In this document: in pieces, positions 26,082 to 35,381 of the stretch
How the letters are laid out: every line of letters begins with the position of its first letter
How positions within the stretch are numbered: position 1 is the stretch's first letter
Notes under the pieces: generated by a model
What the model saw: only the letters and a program-made list of their open reading frames with translations
Told to the model about the DNA's origin: nothing
The model's database searches: none
Program-made: the position numbers and the translations under genes
Assembly (NCBI GenBank): GCA_015272515.1
Contig: JACYLN010000089.1
Coordinates: 28,095 to 92,094 of the forward strand
Direction: 5' to 3'
DNA from: Leptolyngbyaceae cyanobacterium C42_A2020_001
Lineage (GTDB): Bacteria; Cyanobacteriota; Cyanobacteriia; Leptolyngbyales; Leptolyngbyaceae
DNA length: 64,000 nucleotides

Positions 26082-29000
26082 CTAAAAGTTTGAACAATTC
26101 ACAGACGGCTGCCAGCTTGAATGAACCGTACTGGCTGGTGCGTTGCTCACAAGGTAAGTGGTGCCATCGGCAGCGATCGCCCAGCTTTGGGCTTCGGCAA
26201 GAGGGGCAGAGGGTGGGGGCGATAGGGGGGCGGGGGTGGGTGGATGAGCTTCGACGTGAGCGGTTCCGCTGAGGTCACTGAACGGGTTCAGCCGAACAGT
26301 AGATGGCGTTTCACTCCCTCGTCCACTCGCCCACTCGCCCACTCCCTCCCCTTTTCTCTGCTCTACTAACTCTGTCAACGTTACCAATGCGCGATCGCTA
26401 CCACTAAAGTTTTCTTCAGGATTGCTGGGTACTCCGCCGCGTCCGGTAATGATAAATTCGTTGCTGCGCCGTCCCAGTTTACTGCTGGGGGCACAAGTTT
26501 GGGCAACTTGATTGGAGGGATCAACGAGGGTGCTGGGCAGGGCGATTAACCCTCGGTTGGGGTCAATGTTGAGAGTGTTGAGGGTGACAGTACCGCTGAT
26601 CCCAAGTTGGGAACTGGCGGTAATGTCGCTGAAAGGGGTGAGGCGAGGCTGCGATCGCAGTCCATAAATGGCGTTAGCGGTGATGTTGATGTTGCCGCCC
26701 CTGCCGCTGAAGGCGTTGGCGGTAATGTCGCTGTTTTCCGCTAAAACGCCAATGATGAAGGGGGCAGTGATTTGAATGTTGCCGCCGTCGCCTCCAGCCT
26801 GGGCGGTTCCAGCTGTGGTGGAAATCAAGCTGTTGCGGCGTAGTAGCAAGAGATCACTGACTTGCAAACTAATGTTGCCGCCCTGGTTGCTGGTGGTTTC
26901 GGCGGAAATTACGCCGCGTCTATCGAGGGTGAGGGCGTTGGCTTGAACCTCCACACTGCCGCCCTGTCCGCTGCCCTGACTATCGACCGCCAGTTGGGCA
27001 CCGTCTTGAATCACAACCGTTCGCGCCGTAGCGGAAATGTTACCACCATCACCACTGGAACCTGCTGTGGTGTTGGCAAATAAGCCCGTGCCAGAGCCGG
27101 AAAGGGTGAGGCGATCGCCAATGGTCACGATGATATCGCCCGCCTTACCGCTGCCAGAGGTGGTGGTGAGGAGTTGTCCCCCCGGTGCTGCCTCAAAGGT
27201 TTGAGCCGTGATCCCAATGCTGCCACCTGGATTAGTGGCGGCGGTAGTAGCATTGAGGGTGGCTCCGTCTGCCAGTTGAAACTGGTTGGTGGTCACGGTG
27301 ATGGTGCCGCCCGGGCCATTGCTGGTGTTAGCAAACAAGCCCGTACCTGGATTGGAGAGTTGCACCTGATCATTGGCGTTCACAATGATGTCGCCTGCCC
27401 TGCCGTTGCCAAAGGTGGTGGTAAGCAATTGTCCACTAGATGCCGCTTCAAACGTTTGGGCATTCACACTCACACTACCACCTGGACTGATGCCGCTGGT
27501 TGTGGCATTGAGTACGGCTCCATTGGTGACTTGAACTGTCGGCGCATTCACCGCGATCGCTCCACCCAAACCGCCTGTTGTGTTGGCGAACAAGCCTGTG
27601 CCTGGATCGGAGAGGGATACGCGATCGCCAAAGGTGAGCGTGATATCCCCTGCTTTGCCTGCGCCTGTGGTGGTTGTGAGGATTTGTCCACCCGTGCTGG
27701 CCGCAAACTGATTGCCTGTCACAGTAATATTGCCACCTGGATTGCTGGCTGAGGTGGTGGCGTTGAGAGCTGCTCCATCTACCAATTGAAACTGGTTGGT
27801 GTTGACGGCGATCGTGCCGCCCGGGCCGTTGCTGGTGTTGGCAAACAAGCCCGTACCTGGATTGGAGAGTTGCACCTGATTGCTGGCGTTCACGGTGATA
27901 TCGCCTGCCCTGCCGCTACCAGAGGTAGTTGTTAAAAGTTGCCCGCCTGTATTGGCAATAAAGGAGTTTGCCGTAACCTGCACATTTCCGGCGTTGCCCT
28001 GTCCGGTTGTGGAGGCTGCTAGCTGGGCGTTGTTTTGGACGATGAAGGTATTTGCCTGCACCGTAATATTGCCACCATCACCGCTTGCTTGCAACACTCG
28101 ATTAGGCACTGCAACGCCCGTACCGGTCAGAAAAATAGTGTAGCTGCCAGGGCTACCAAAGCCAGAATTCGTCCAATCACTCAACGGATTAAATGCGCCT
28201 TCCAGAGTTGTACCAACGGTGCCGCCCCCTGGCTGGAACATTAACCCTGTGCTGATGGGATCGTTGTTGAAACTCGAAATGGCTAAGTAATAAGGGCCAG
28301 CAAACCGGGGGGTGAGTGGGTCATTGGCAGGCAGGGTTGATTGCAGGGTAAAGCCTGTGTCTGCGTCGTCATTGGCATAAACGCCAGTGCCATCAGAACG
28401 GAAAAGAAACAGTTGGGTATCAATGGTTGAGCCGTTTACAGTGCTGGCAGAAAAGGTGCCTCCGTCTGTCAAAAAAATCTGGTACAGATCGACATCGTTA
28501 CTGTTGTCGAGGGTGCCGGAAATTTGGGTCACGAAGGTTCCGGGTTGCAGTGTGAGGTTTTGGGCGGTGGGCAGTAGTTGACCCGCATCGCCTGTTTCCG
28601 TAGGGGCGATCGCGGTGCCTGTGAAATCGTTCACAATTGTGTCACGGGTGTTGGCAAAGATGCCGGTACTTTCGCCTGTGATATTGACTGTGCCCGTTGC
28701 CCTTACAGCCACGTCTCCAGCCCGTCCTGTTCCGGCAGTACTGGCGCGAATTTGGGCACCCTCAGCTAATGTCAGGTCACGGGTTTGCACTTCCACATTG
28801 CCGCCTCGCCCCACTGCACCTTCGTTCACAGCGGTCGAAATTGAGCTATTGGTGGCAGTCAGATTCTCGGTTCGCAACACAATTCCACCAGCGTTACCTA
28901 CTGCAAAGGTTTCTGACGAAACGGTTGAGTCGGCGATGGTAAGTGCGCGAGCGTCGATGGATATGACTTGTCCATTCCCGGTTGTAGGGGGTGTTCCTGT

Positions 29001-31343
29001 ACCTTGAGATACGGTACTGAGGATGCGGCTGTTGTTTGCGATCGCCGCACTGTCCGCCACAATTGCGATCGCTCCCGCATTGCCAACATCGTAGGTTTCT
29101 GAGGTGATGGTGCTATTGTCTACTCGAAAGCGGGATGTTTCTAACTGAATCGCCCCGGCGTTGCCCCGACCAAAGGTGGCAGTTGAAATTCGGGTGTCGT
29201 TCAGCACGTCAATCGATTCGGTGCCTTGAAACAGCATCGTTCCCGAATCTTCTCGCCCAAAGCCAGAGGTGCGAACAAAAGTATCATCCAGCACAATGCG
29301 GCGGGCACTGATTTGCAAGTTACCACCTTGAGTACCCAAACTGCGGCTGTCAATACTGCTATTCAAGAGCGACACTGTATCAGCTGCTGTAATGGCGATC
29401 GCTCCCGCATCCCCCCCGCCTCGGCTTCCACTCTGCACCGCACCATAGTTTGCAATCACTGACCCCGTCGTTGCGGTCACAGAAACCGCTCCTGCCCCAC
29501 CATTACCGTTGCTGCCACTTTGAATGGAACTATTAACCAGAGGCGATTGCGTCCCTAAAAGCGAAATCGAGCCAGCCGTAACTGAAACCGCTCCCGCACT
29601 GCCTTGCCCGTTTGTGACAGTTAGGATTGAACTATTGCTAAGTATTGCAGTGCTGTCAGGATTTTGCACATTGATAGCAATTGGTGCAGATGTTCCAGAT
29701 CCCCATTCAATGCTAACGATTGAACTATTGTCAGACAACAGTAAACTAGAGCCGAGTTGAATGTTAATTCCTGGACTCGTTTGGGTGCCATAGTCAGAAG
29801 CGCTGATGCGACTACCATTTTGCAGTGTCAATGAGTTGGCAGTGATGGAGATTGCTCCAGAACTTGCCCCATTAGCAAGTGTGCTAGGGGTTCCAGACTC
29901 AATTTGCGCCTGGTCAAGCAACACAGACTGCCCCGAAATATTCACGGAACCTGCGTTTGTGAAGATCCGCCCGAGCAGGTTGACATTTCCAGTGCCAGAG
30001 CGATCGCTGTCTGCCGTCAACGTCACATTCAACGGGCCAAATGCTGAGGGAACAAACAAGGAAGAGATGGAAACACCGGGGGTAATGGTGATGTCATTCG
30101 TGGCTTCTAACGTCAGGCTAGCAGGAGGTGTAAATACTGTCTTTGTAATGGAATTGAGAACCGTAATATTGCCATCCTGCGTTCCGGTGTTGCCCGTGGT
30201 GATGATCACGTTCGTTCCGGCATTGAGGCGAGCTTCAATGTCTGCGGTTGAAATAATTGTGTCATCTCCTGTAGGCGTAAATAAGTCGGGATTGGTGCCG
30301 CTAAAAGTGCCAGTCGTGGTGCCTGTATTTTGAATAATGACGTTGCGCGGATCGATTAACCAGGTGCCGCTTGTACCGCTTGCTGATGCGGCTTCGACCT
30401 GAATTCCAGAGACATCTAAAGTATTGGCGCTGGAGGTTTCAATCAAACCGCCATTGTTTGTAATTGATTGAGCACTCAATCTGCCGTAGGCTTTCAGGGA
30501 ATTATTTGCCCAAACCGCGATCGCGCCTCCGTTTGCTCCAATCGCCGTACCATCAGCATTAATCATGGTGCCTGCTCCAACGTAGGTTGCTGTAGCAGTA
30601 GGCAAAGGTCCTTGTCCTCTAAAATCCCCGCCAATTCGTACCGTACCGCCACCCGTGGGACTGGAGACATCAATCACAGTTGGGGCAAGCAACGCCACGC
30701 GATCGCCCAACACCTGCACGATGCCTCCCGGTGCGGTGAGCGCGCCTGTATGCGTTACTGTATTGCCAAACAAGGTCAGGCTTTGTCCGGCTGGAACTGT
30801 TAAATTTCCTGCTTGCTGAAGGTCGCCAACGGGTCTGCCGTACTGCAAACCGGGTGCAATATTGACCGTGAGTAAAGGCGGAACTTGAGGATTGGTAGCA
30901 CTGAATTCACTACCATCCGAGAACTGGAAACTGTTGGCAGTGCTGGCAACGAATGAGCCGCCAATTTGTAAACGCGCATTCGCACCAAAGACAATGCCGT
31001 TGGGATTGAGCAAAAATAGATTTGCCGTTCCATTTGCCCGAATCAGTCCATCAATGTTAGAGAGGGAGCTACCTGTTACCCGCGTGAAGATGGTTTGAAT
31101 CTGCGGCGCATTGTTAAACCAGGCTTCGCCACCTGTGGGAATAGAGAACTCCCGAAAGCTATGAAATAAATGGTTACCGCGAACTGTGCCGCCATTAATT
31201 GTGCAAACAGTGCATCCCGGCGCAGTGTTGGAGTTTGTGGGTAGCGTCGTGTCTGGAACGATCTGGGCAGTGGCAGAAGCCAATGTCACAAGTGGACTGA
31301 ACAGCAGGCTGATCCAGCGAAAGTAGGAGGTAACGGATTTCAT
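26082..31343 (-). CDS. Large TPS-type exoprotein with haemagglutinin domain and internal repeats
   Basis: 1753 residues. A signal peptide (about 1-27, cleaving near SATAQI) precedes the filamentous-haemagglutinin secretion domain (~30-170; PNGIVFGANARLQIGGSF). A very long beta-helix of Ser/Thr/Asn/Gly-rich repeats follows. A bacterial pre-peptidase C-type domain is inserted at ~925-1075 (DVDLYQIFLTDGGTF, GPYYLAISSFN). Residues ~1128-1430 contain four ~85-residue repeats in an ABAB pattern. The C-terminal part has the SGSDRALVTLTELVE motif, a low-complexity insert and a WAIAADGTTYLV end shared with the next gene. Such proteins are secreted by a TpsB (FhaC-like) channel; none is in the window. 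Adhesion is inferred. Confidence 0.88.
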   Translation of the reverse strand: MKSVTSYFRWISLLFSPLVTLASATAQIVPDTTLPTNSNTAPGCTVCTINGGTVRGNHLFHSFREFSIPTGGEAWFNNAPQIQTIFTRVTGSSLSNIDGLIRANGTANLFLLNPNGIVFGANARLQIGGSFVASTANSFQFSDGSEFSATNPQVPPLLTVNIAPGLQYGRPVGDLQQAGNLTVPAGQSLTLFGNTVTHTGALTAPGGIVQVLGDRVALLAPTVIDVSSPTGGGTVRIGGDFRGQGPLPTATATYVGAGTMINADGTAIGANGGAIAVWANNSLKAYGRLSAQSITNNGGLIETSSANTLDVSGIQVEAASASGTSGTWLIDPRNVIIQNTGTTTGTFSGTNPDLFTPTGDDTIISTADIEARLNAGTNVIITTGNTGTQDGNITVLNSITKTVFTPPASLTLEATNDITITPGVSISSLFVPSAFGPLNVTLTADSDRSGTGNVNLLGRIFTNAGSVNISGQSVLLDQAQIESGTPSTLANGASSGAISITANSLTLQNGSRISASDYGTQTSPGINIQLGSSLLLSDNSSIVSIEWGSGTSAPIAINVQNPDSTAILSNSSILTVTNGQGSAGAVSVTAGSISLLGTQSPLVNSSIQSGSNGNGGAGAVSVTATTGSVIANYGAVQSGSRGGGDAGAIAITAADTVSLLNSSIDSRSLGTQGGNLQISARRIVLDDTFVRTSGFGREDSGTMLFQGTESIDVLNDTRISTATFGRGNAGAIQLETSRFRVDNSTITSETYDVGNAGAIAIVADSAAIANNSRILSTVSQGTGTPPTTGNGQVISIDARALTIADSTVSSETFAVGNAGGIVLRTENLTATNSSISTAVNEGAVGRGGNVEVQTRDLTLAEGAQIRASTAGTGRAGDVAVRATGTVNITGESTGIFANTRDTIVNDFTGTAIAPTETGDAGQLLPTAQNLTLQPGTFVTQISGTLDNSNDVDLYQIFLTDGGTFSASTVNGSTIDTQLFLFRSDGTGVYANDDADTGFTLQSTLPANDPLTPRFAGPYYLAISSFNNDPISTGLMFQPGGGTVGTTLEGAFNPLSDWTNSGFGSPGSYTIFLTGTGVAVPNRVLQASGDGGNITVQANTFIVQNNAQLAASTTGQGNAGNVQVTANSFIANTGGQLLTTTSGSGRAGDITVNASNQVQLSNPGTGLFANTSNGPGGTIAVNTNQFQLVDGAALNATTSASNPGGNITVTGNQFAASTGGQILTTTTGAGKAGDITLTFGDRVSLSDPGTGLFANTTGGLGGAIAVNAPTVQVTNGAVLNATTSGISPGGSVSVNAQTFEAASSGQLLTTTFGNGRAGDIIVNANDQVQLSNPGTGLFANTSNGPGGTITVTTNQFQLADGATLNATTAATNPGGSIGITAQTFEAAPGGQLLTTTSGSGKAGDIIVTIGDRLTLSGSGTGLFANTTAGSSGDGGNISATARTVVIQDGAQLAVDSQGSGQGGSVEVQANALTLDRRGVISAETTSNQGGNISLQVSDLLLLRRNSLISTTAGTAQAGGDGGNIQITAPFIIGVLAENSDITANAFSGRGGNINITANAIYGLRSQPRLTPFSDITASSQLGISGTVTLNTLNIDPNRGLIALPSTLVDPSNQVAQTCAPSSKLGRRSNEFIITGRGGVPSNPEENFSGSDRALVTLTELVEQRKGEGVGEWASGRGSETPSTVRLNPFSDLSGTAHVEAHPPTPAPLSPPPSAPLAEAQSWAIAADGTTYLVSNAPASTVHSSWQPSVNCSNF
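26198..26360 (-). repeat. Low-complexity insert in the C-terminal part of exoprotein 1
   Basis: Two runs (gggggcgggggtgggtgg near 26230 and the cactcgcccactcgcccact repeat near 26315-26345) code for Gly/Arg/Ser/Pro-rich sequence between TLTELVE and AEAQSWAIA. The second exoprotein has unrelated low-complexity DNA in exactly the same place. Confidence 0.65.
27060..27960 (-). repeat. ABAB tandem repeats of about 255 bp (510-bp higher-order unit)
   Basis: The segment gtgccgcccgggcc at 27814 recurs at 27304, 510 bp away, and long flanks match (lsnPGTGLFANTSNGPGGTI in both units). Between them lies a related but different unit (LSDPGTGLFANTTGGLGGAI). A fourth, diverged unit follows. The pattern A-B-A-B at 510 bp implies that a two-repeat block was duplicated as one. 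Confidence 0.75.
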
Positions 31344-31429
31344 TCAAACAGATACGACAATTGAAGTGTTAGTACTCTATTCCTTGAAAGAGGAGAATGT
31401 CCGCTGATTCCTTGCCCATTTATCAATTC

Positions 31430-34063
31430 TTAAAGCTGATTTGGGCAGTTCCATTCCGGTTGGCGCGAGTTAGGAGTCACGTTTGCAGCATTTACCACTA
31501 GATAAATAGAGCCATCAGGTGCGATCGCCCAACCTTGAGCCTCGGTAAGGGGAGAGGGGGAATCGGGGAGCGGGGAGAGGGGAGCGGGGGAAAGGGACGC
31601 AATTGGAGATTGGGGATTGAAGATTGAGGAATGGGTAGATGGGTGGGTAGATGAAATTTCACTCCCCCACTCCCTAACTCCCTCATCGCCTCTCCTGGCT
31701 CCTCCCTCCTGGCTTCTCCCTCTTAACTCCTCCAATCTAAAATCTTCCCGACTCCTGGCTTCTGCTTCCCCAACTAACTCTGTCAACGTTACCAACGGGC
31801 GATCGCTGCCGCTAAACGTTTCCTCTGGCTGCGCTGGAAGTCCACCTCGCTCGGTGATGATAAAACGGTTAGACTGCTGAGTTGTCTGTTGATCCGGGTT
31901 GCAACCCTGAACAATCTGGTTTGAGGGATCAACCAGGTTGGCAGGCAAATCAATCAAGCCTCGATTTGGGTCAATATTGAGGGAATTAATCGTTACGGTG
32001 CCGTTCACCCCAAACTGGGAACTGGCGGTGATGTCGCTAAAGGGACTGTCTTTGAGTTGAAACTTCAAGCCGTAGATACCTTTAGCAGTGATGTCTACCC
32101 GTCCACCACTGCCAGCAAAGGCATTAGCGCTGATGTCGCTATTTTCTGCTAAAACGCCAATGATGAAGTCAGCAGTGATGCGAATGTTGCCGCCGCTACC
32201 ATTGCCACCAGTTAAGCCTGCACTGGTGTTGATGCGGGAATTCTGACGGAGTTGTAGGGTATGGGTTTGAATTCGCAGGTTGCCGCCTTCGCCTAATAAG
32301 GAAGTGGCTTCCAAGAAGGCGCGATCGCTCAATAGAATAGAATTTGCTACCAACTCCAGGTTTCCGGCATTGCCGGGACTCAACACACTTACACCCGCAC
32401 CATCTTGGGCAGTAAAGGTTTGGGTAGTCAGTTCCACGTTTCCTCCCTGCCGAATGCCGAAGGCACTGATAGAGGTAGGTTTTCCGGTTCCAGGGGAGGT
32501 ACCACTTAACTGAATTGACTCAGAAGCCCGAACGGTGACATTACCACCGCCACCCAACCCTTTGGGACTGTTGCTATCGGCAGAAATGCGCGCACCCTGG
32601 GTTAGGGTTAAGTTTTTGGTTAGCAGGGTTAAGTTACCTGCCTCGCCATTGCCCGTGACGCTGGCATTTGTGAAAATACCCGTGACGAAGTCGTTGTTGA
32701 GCGCAGGGGCAGGAATGGGTTGGCTACCCATCAATTGCAACGACTCGGAAGCGTTGACAGTCAGGCTCCCTCCTTTGCCAAAACCATAGGTAGCGTTGGA
32801 GATTTGACCATTGTTTCGGGCGATCAAAGTGCGGGTATTGATCGTCAACGCCCCACTATCGCCTCTAGAGCCAACGAAGGTGCCATTAAACAAGCCGCTT
32901 TCACTCAAATCCACTAATTCAGAGGCATTGATGATCAAGTCTCCGGCACGACCAGAACCAGCGGTAGTACTGGCAATGTATCCTCCTTCTCGCATGGTTA
33001 AGTTGCCAGTATTGATGACGATATTGCCTGCTGTACCAGAACCCAGCGTTAGGGATGAGATGATGTTGCGAACTACTCCTGGATTCAAAGTTCCCCCTGT
33101 GAGGGCTTGCAGCACTTCTACATAGTCACTTCTGCCCACTAGTTCAAGTGAGTCAGTGGCATTGATGAGAATGTTTCCACCAGGTTGAGCACCCAGGTTA
33201 AACGAGGCAATGCGGAAGTTATCAGTCAAGCGTAGCGATCGCCCCTGAATTTGAATTGCACCGCCAGGATTGCCGCTGGTTTCTACCTCACCCCCAATGA
33301 GCCGAATCGTGCCAAAGGACTCACCCGCATAAGCTAGCGCAACCCCCTGAGAAATTGGAGTGAGGCTAACAATGCCTTGCTTCTGCACACTCCCCAGTTC
33401 CACGCGTCCAGCAAAAGCAGTCACATTGCCATTTTCTAAAGTCACATCGCCACCCACCAATGCCAGGGTGCGTCCTGGCTGCACGGCTAAGCCCACAGGT
33501 TGGGCAATGCCTGGAATAGAAACTCGCGATCGATTCACGATCTCCCCCGGAGCTTGACCAAATTGCAACCCAACGGGAACGTTGACCGACAAGAGCGGAG
33601 AGGTCGATGGGTTCGTGGCGCTGAATTCACTGCCGTCTGAAAATTGGAAGCTGTTGGCAGTTGTCGCTAGAAATGAGCCGCCGATGTTGAGTTGAGCGTT
33701 TGTCCCAAAAATGATGCCGTTGGGGTTGAGTAAAAACAGGTTAGCGGTGCCATTTGCCCGAATTAACCCATCAATCGTGGAGACTGAGTTCCCGGTGACA
33801 CGAGCCAGAATGGTTTGCACTTGAGGCGCGTTGTTAAACCAGGCAACGCCACCTGTAGGAACAGAAAACTCACGCAGGCTGTGGAAGACGTTCGTTCCTC
33901 GCGTGGTGCCACCATCAATCACACAAACAGTACAGCCAGGGGTCACAATAGAATTGACTGGGAGCGTCGCATCCGGGATGATTTGAGCGATCGCAAATGT
34001 TGGATGAACTGCGAGACTGGCAACACCACTAATCGCCCACATCCAGGAAGCCATACATTTCAT
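31430..34063 (-). CDS. TPS-type exoprotein with haemagglutinin domain (paralogue)
   Basis: 877 residues. A signal peptide (~1-26, ending FAIAQI) and the same secretion domain (~28-170; FNNAPQVQTILARV, PNGIIFGTNAQLNIGGSF) are followed by beta-helix repeats (RAGDLIINASELVDLSES). The C-terminal block SDRPLVTLTELVG...EAQGWAIAPDGSIYLV is shared with the larger gene, but the pre-peptidase domain and the ABAB repeats are missing. It is 86 bp upstream of the larger gene on the same strand, so the pair arose by tandem duplication and may be one transcript. Alternative start: the fourth codon is also ATG. Export needs a TpsB partner that is not visible here. Confidence 0.88.
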   Translation of the reverse strand: MKCMASWMWAISGVASLAVHPTFAIAQIIPDATLPVNSIVTPGCTVCVIDGGTTRGTNVFHSLREFSVPTGGVAWFNNAPQVQTILARVTGNSVSTIDGLIRANGTANLFLLNPNGIIFGTNAQLNIGGSFLATTANSFQFSDGSEFSATNPSTSPLLSVNVPVGLQFGQAPGEIVNRSRVSIPGIAQPVGLAVQPGRTLALVGGDVTLENGNVTAFAGRVELGSVQKQGIVSLTPISQGVALAYAGESFGTIRLIGGEVETSGNPGGAIQIQGRSLRLTDNFRIASFNLGAQPGGNILINATDSLELVGRSDYVEVLQALTGGTLNPGVVRNIISSLTLGSGTAGNIVINTGNLTMREGGYIASTTAGSGRAGDLIINASELVDLSESGLFNGTFVGSRGDSGALTINTRTLIARNNGQISNATYGFGKGGSLTVNASESLQLMGSQPIPAPALNNDFVTGIFTNASVTGNGEAGNLTLLTKNLTLTQGARISADSNSPKGLGGGGNVTVRASESIQLSGTSPGTGKPTSISAFGIRQGGNVELTTQTFTAQDGAGVSVLSPGNAGNLELVANSILLSDRAFLEATSLLGEGGNLRIQTHTLQLRQNSRINTSAGLTGGNGSGGNIRITADFIIGVLAENSDISANAFAGSGGRVDITAKGIYGLKFQLKDSPFSDITASSQFGVNGTVTINSLNIDPNRGLIDLPANLVDPSNQIVQGCNPDQQTTQQSNRFIITERGGLPAQPEETFSGSDRPLVTLTELVGEAEARSREDFRLEELRGRSQEGGARRGDEGVREWGSEISSTHPSTHSSIFNPQSPIASLSPAPLSPLPDSPSPLTEAQGWAIAPDGSIYLVVNAANVTPNSRQPEWNCPNQL
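31545..31780 (-). repeat. Low-complexity insert in the C-terminal part of exoprotein 2
   Basis: Runs such as ggggagcggggagagggg (31575) and tggagattggggattgaagattg (around 31600) encode Pro/Ser-rich and Arg/Glu-rich sequence between TLTELVG and EAQGWAIA. The DNA is the same class as in the chelatase and DUF5682 genes. Confidence 0.65.
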
Positions 34064-34190
34064 GATTTGGTCATTTGAGAAGCCAGATTGCTATTACTCT
34101 ATGCACTGGTTGAAGGAAAAATCAGAGCAAAACAGGCTGCTTCGATAAATCTTTAAGGCGGTGTAAAGAATATTACTAAGCGATCGCACC

Positions 34191-35072
34191 TTACACACTT
34201 AGATATCGTCGCAAGAAGCTTTCTAACGTTTCCAGTTTGAGGTTAAAAGTTGATTCGAGCGCAGCAATCTCTTCAGGCGTGCAGAAAAACTCGTTTGCCA
34301 GCAGTGCCCGCAGTGTTCCCAGCGATGAACTGAGATCCCGATTTACCCAGTTGAGCGCTCCCCGTAACCCATCGAACGCTAGCAACGGCGGATTCAGAAT
34401 CCACGGTTCGCGATTAAACACTCGTGCAAAAATATGGGGAATGTCTTCCCGCTTGAGAATGTCCGGTCCACCCACGGAGAAAATTTTGTTTCGCGCCGCC
34501 TGCACTTGAACTGAATCCACCGCAATTTGCGCCAGGTCATCGGTACTGACGATAGAGGAACGATTTTGTGGGTCACCAATCAGCAGATACATGCCCGTTT
34601 GCCGAAATCGTTCTGCCAATGGCAACAGGTTGGAGGCAAACCCAGACGGGCGCAAGATTGTGTAAGGTAAACCGCTCGCCTGGAGGTATTTTTCAACTGC
34701 AAACTTGGCTTTGAAGACGGGGGCATCTTCGTAGCCGCGATCGCTACCCAACACCGAAACGAAAACAAAATGTTCAACGTTTGCCACTTTTGCCGCATCA
34801 ATCAAATCAATATTGGCGCGATAATCCAGAGTTGCGGCACCACCCGCATCATTGGAACCATGCGCGCTAATAATGTATCGCACACCCTGACAGGCTTTCT
34901 GAATATCTCGTTCCTGTTTCAAATCGCCAATGAACACTTCGGCTCCGCGATTTTCCAGTTCTGCAAAGCGGGAATTCAACCGCACAAACGCCCGCACAGG
35001 CAAATCTCGCGATCGCAACCGCCTGACGATACGTTTTCCCAATCCTCCAGTGGCTCCAGTGACTAAATACAT
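34191..35072 (-). CDS. Ycf39-like NAD(P)-binding protein (atypical SDR)
   Basis: 293 residues from ATG 35072 (MYLVTGATGGLGKRIVRRL), chosen because the Rossmann motif begins there; an earlier in-frame start would add 15 residues without homology. The nucleotide-binding GATGGLG, a VFVSVLGSDR strand, the substrate-loop FKAKFAVEKYL and LPYTILRPSGF are typical of the NmrA/Ycf39 group of atypical SDRs. Members act as NADPH sensors or in photosystem assembly; which applies here is not decidable. The aminotransferase gene starts divergently 309 bp away. Confidence 0.85.
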   Translation of the reverse strand: MYLVTGATGGLGKRIVRRLRSRDLPVRAFVRLNSRFAELENRGAEVFIGDLKQERDIQKACQGVRYIISAHGSNDAGGAATLDYRANIDLIDAAKVANVEHFVFVSVLGSDRGYEDAPVFKAKFAVEKYLQASGLPYTILRPSGFASNLLPLAERFRQTGMYLLIGDPQNRSSIVSTDDLAQIAVDSVQVQAARNKIFSVGGPDILKREDIPHIFARVFNREPWILNPPLLAFDGLRGALNWVNRDLSSSLGTLRALLANEFFCTPEEIAALESTFNLKLETLESFLRRYLSV

Positions 35073-35381
35073 GACAGTGTGAGGGTGAGTCGTGAGTGAG
35101 CAAAACATTTCCTTCACTATCTACGATTCTCTCAAGATGATCCACCCGTCTATAGGTGTAGCGATCGCAGGAGGATTATTAGAGCTACGGTGGATGTAGA
35201 TAGGGATGGGCGATCGCGGCCCTCATGTTTTCGCTTTATGTTTAAAGTTTTGGTTAGAAGTTTGGGACAAAGCAAATGAGTCCAATACCACGCTTGGGTT
35301 AGGCTTGCTGACTCGCCTCTATCACCTTGCCCGTGGTGACATCTTTTATAGAATCCCGGAGTCTATCTGCGAGGTAACGTC

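Noticed and set aside
28615..29007. Several plus-strand frames inside the exoprotein genes
   Set aside because: They are mirror images of repetitive Ser/Thr/Gly codons and have no own start signals.
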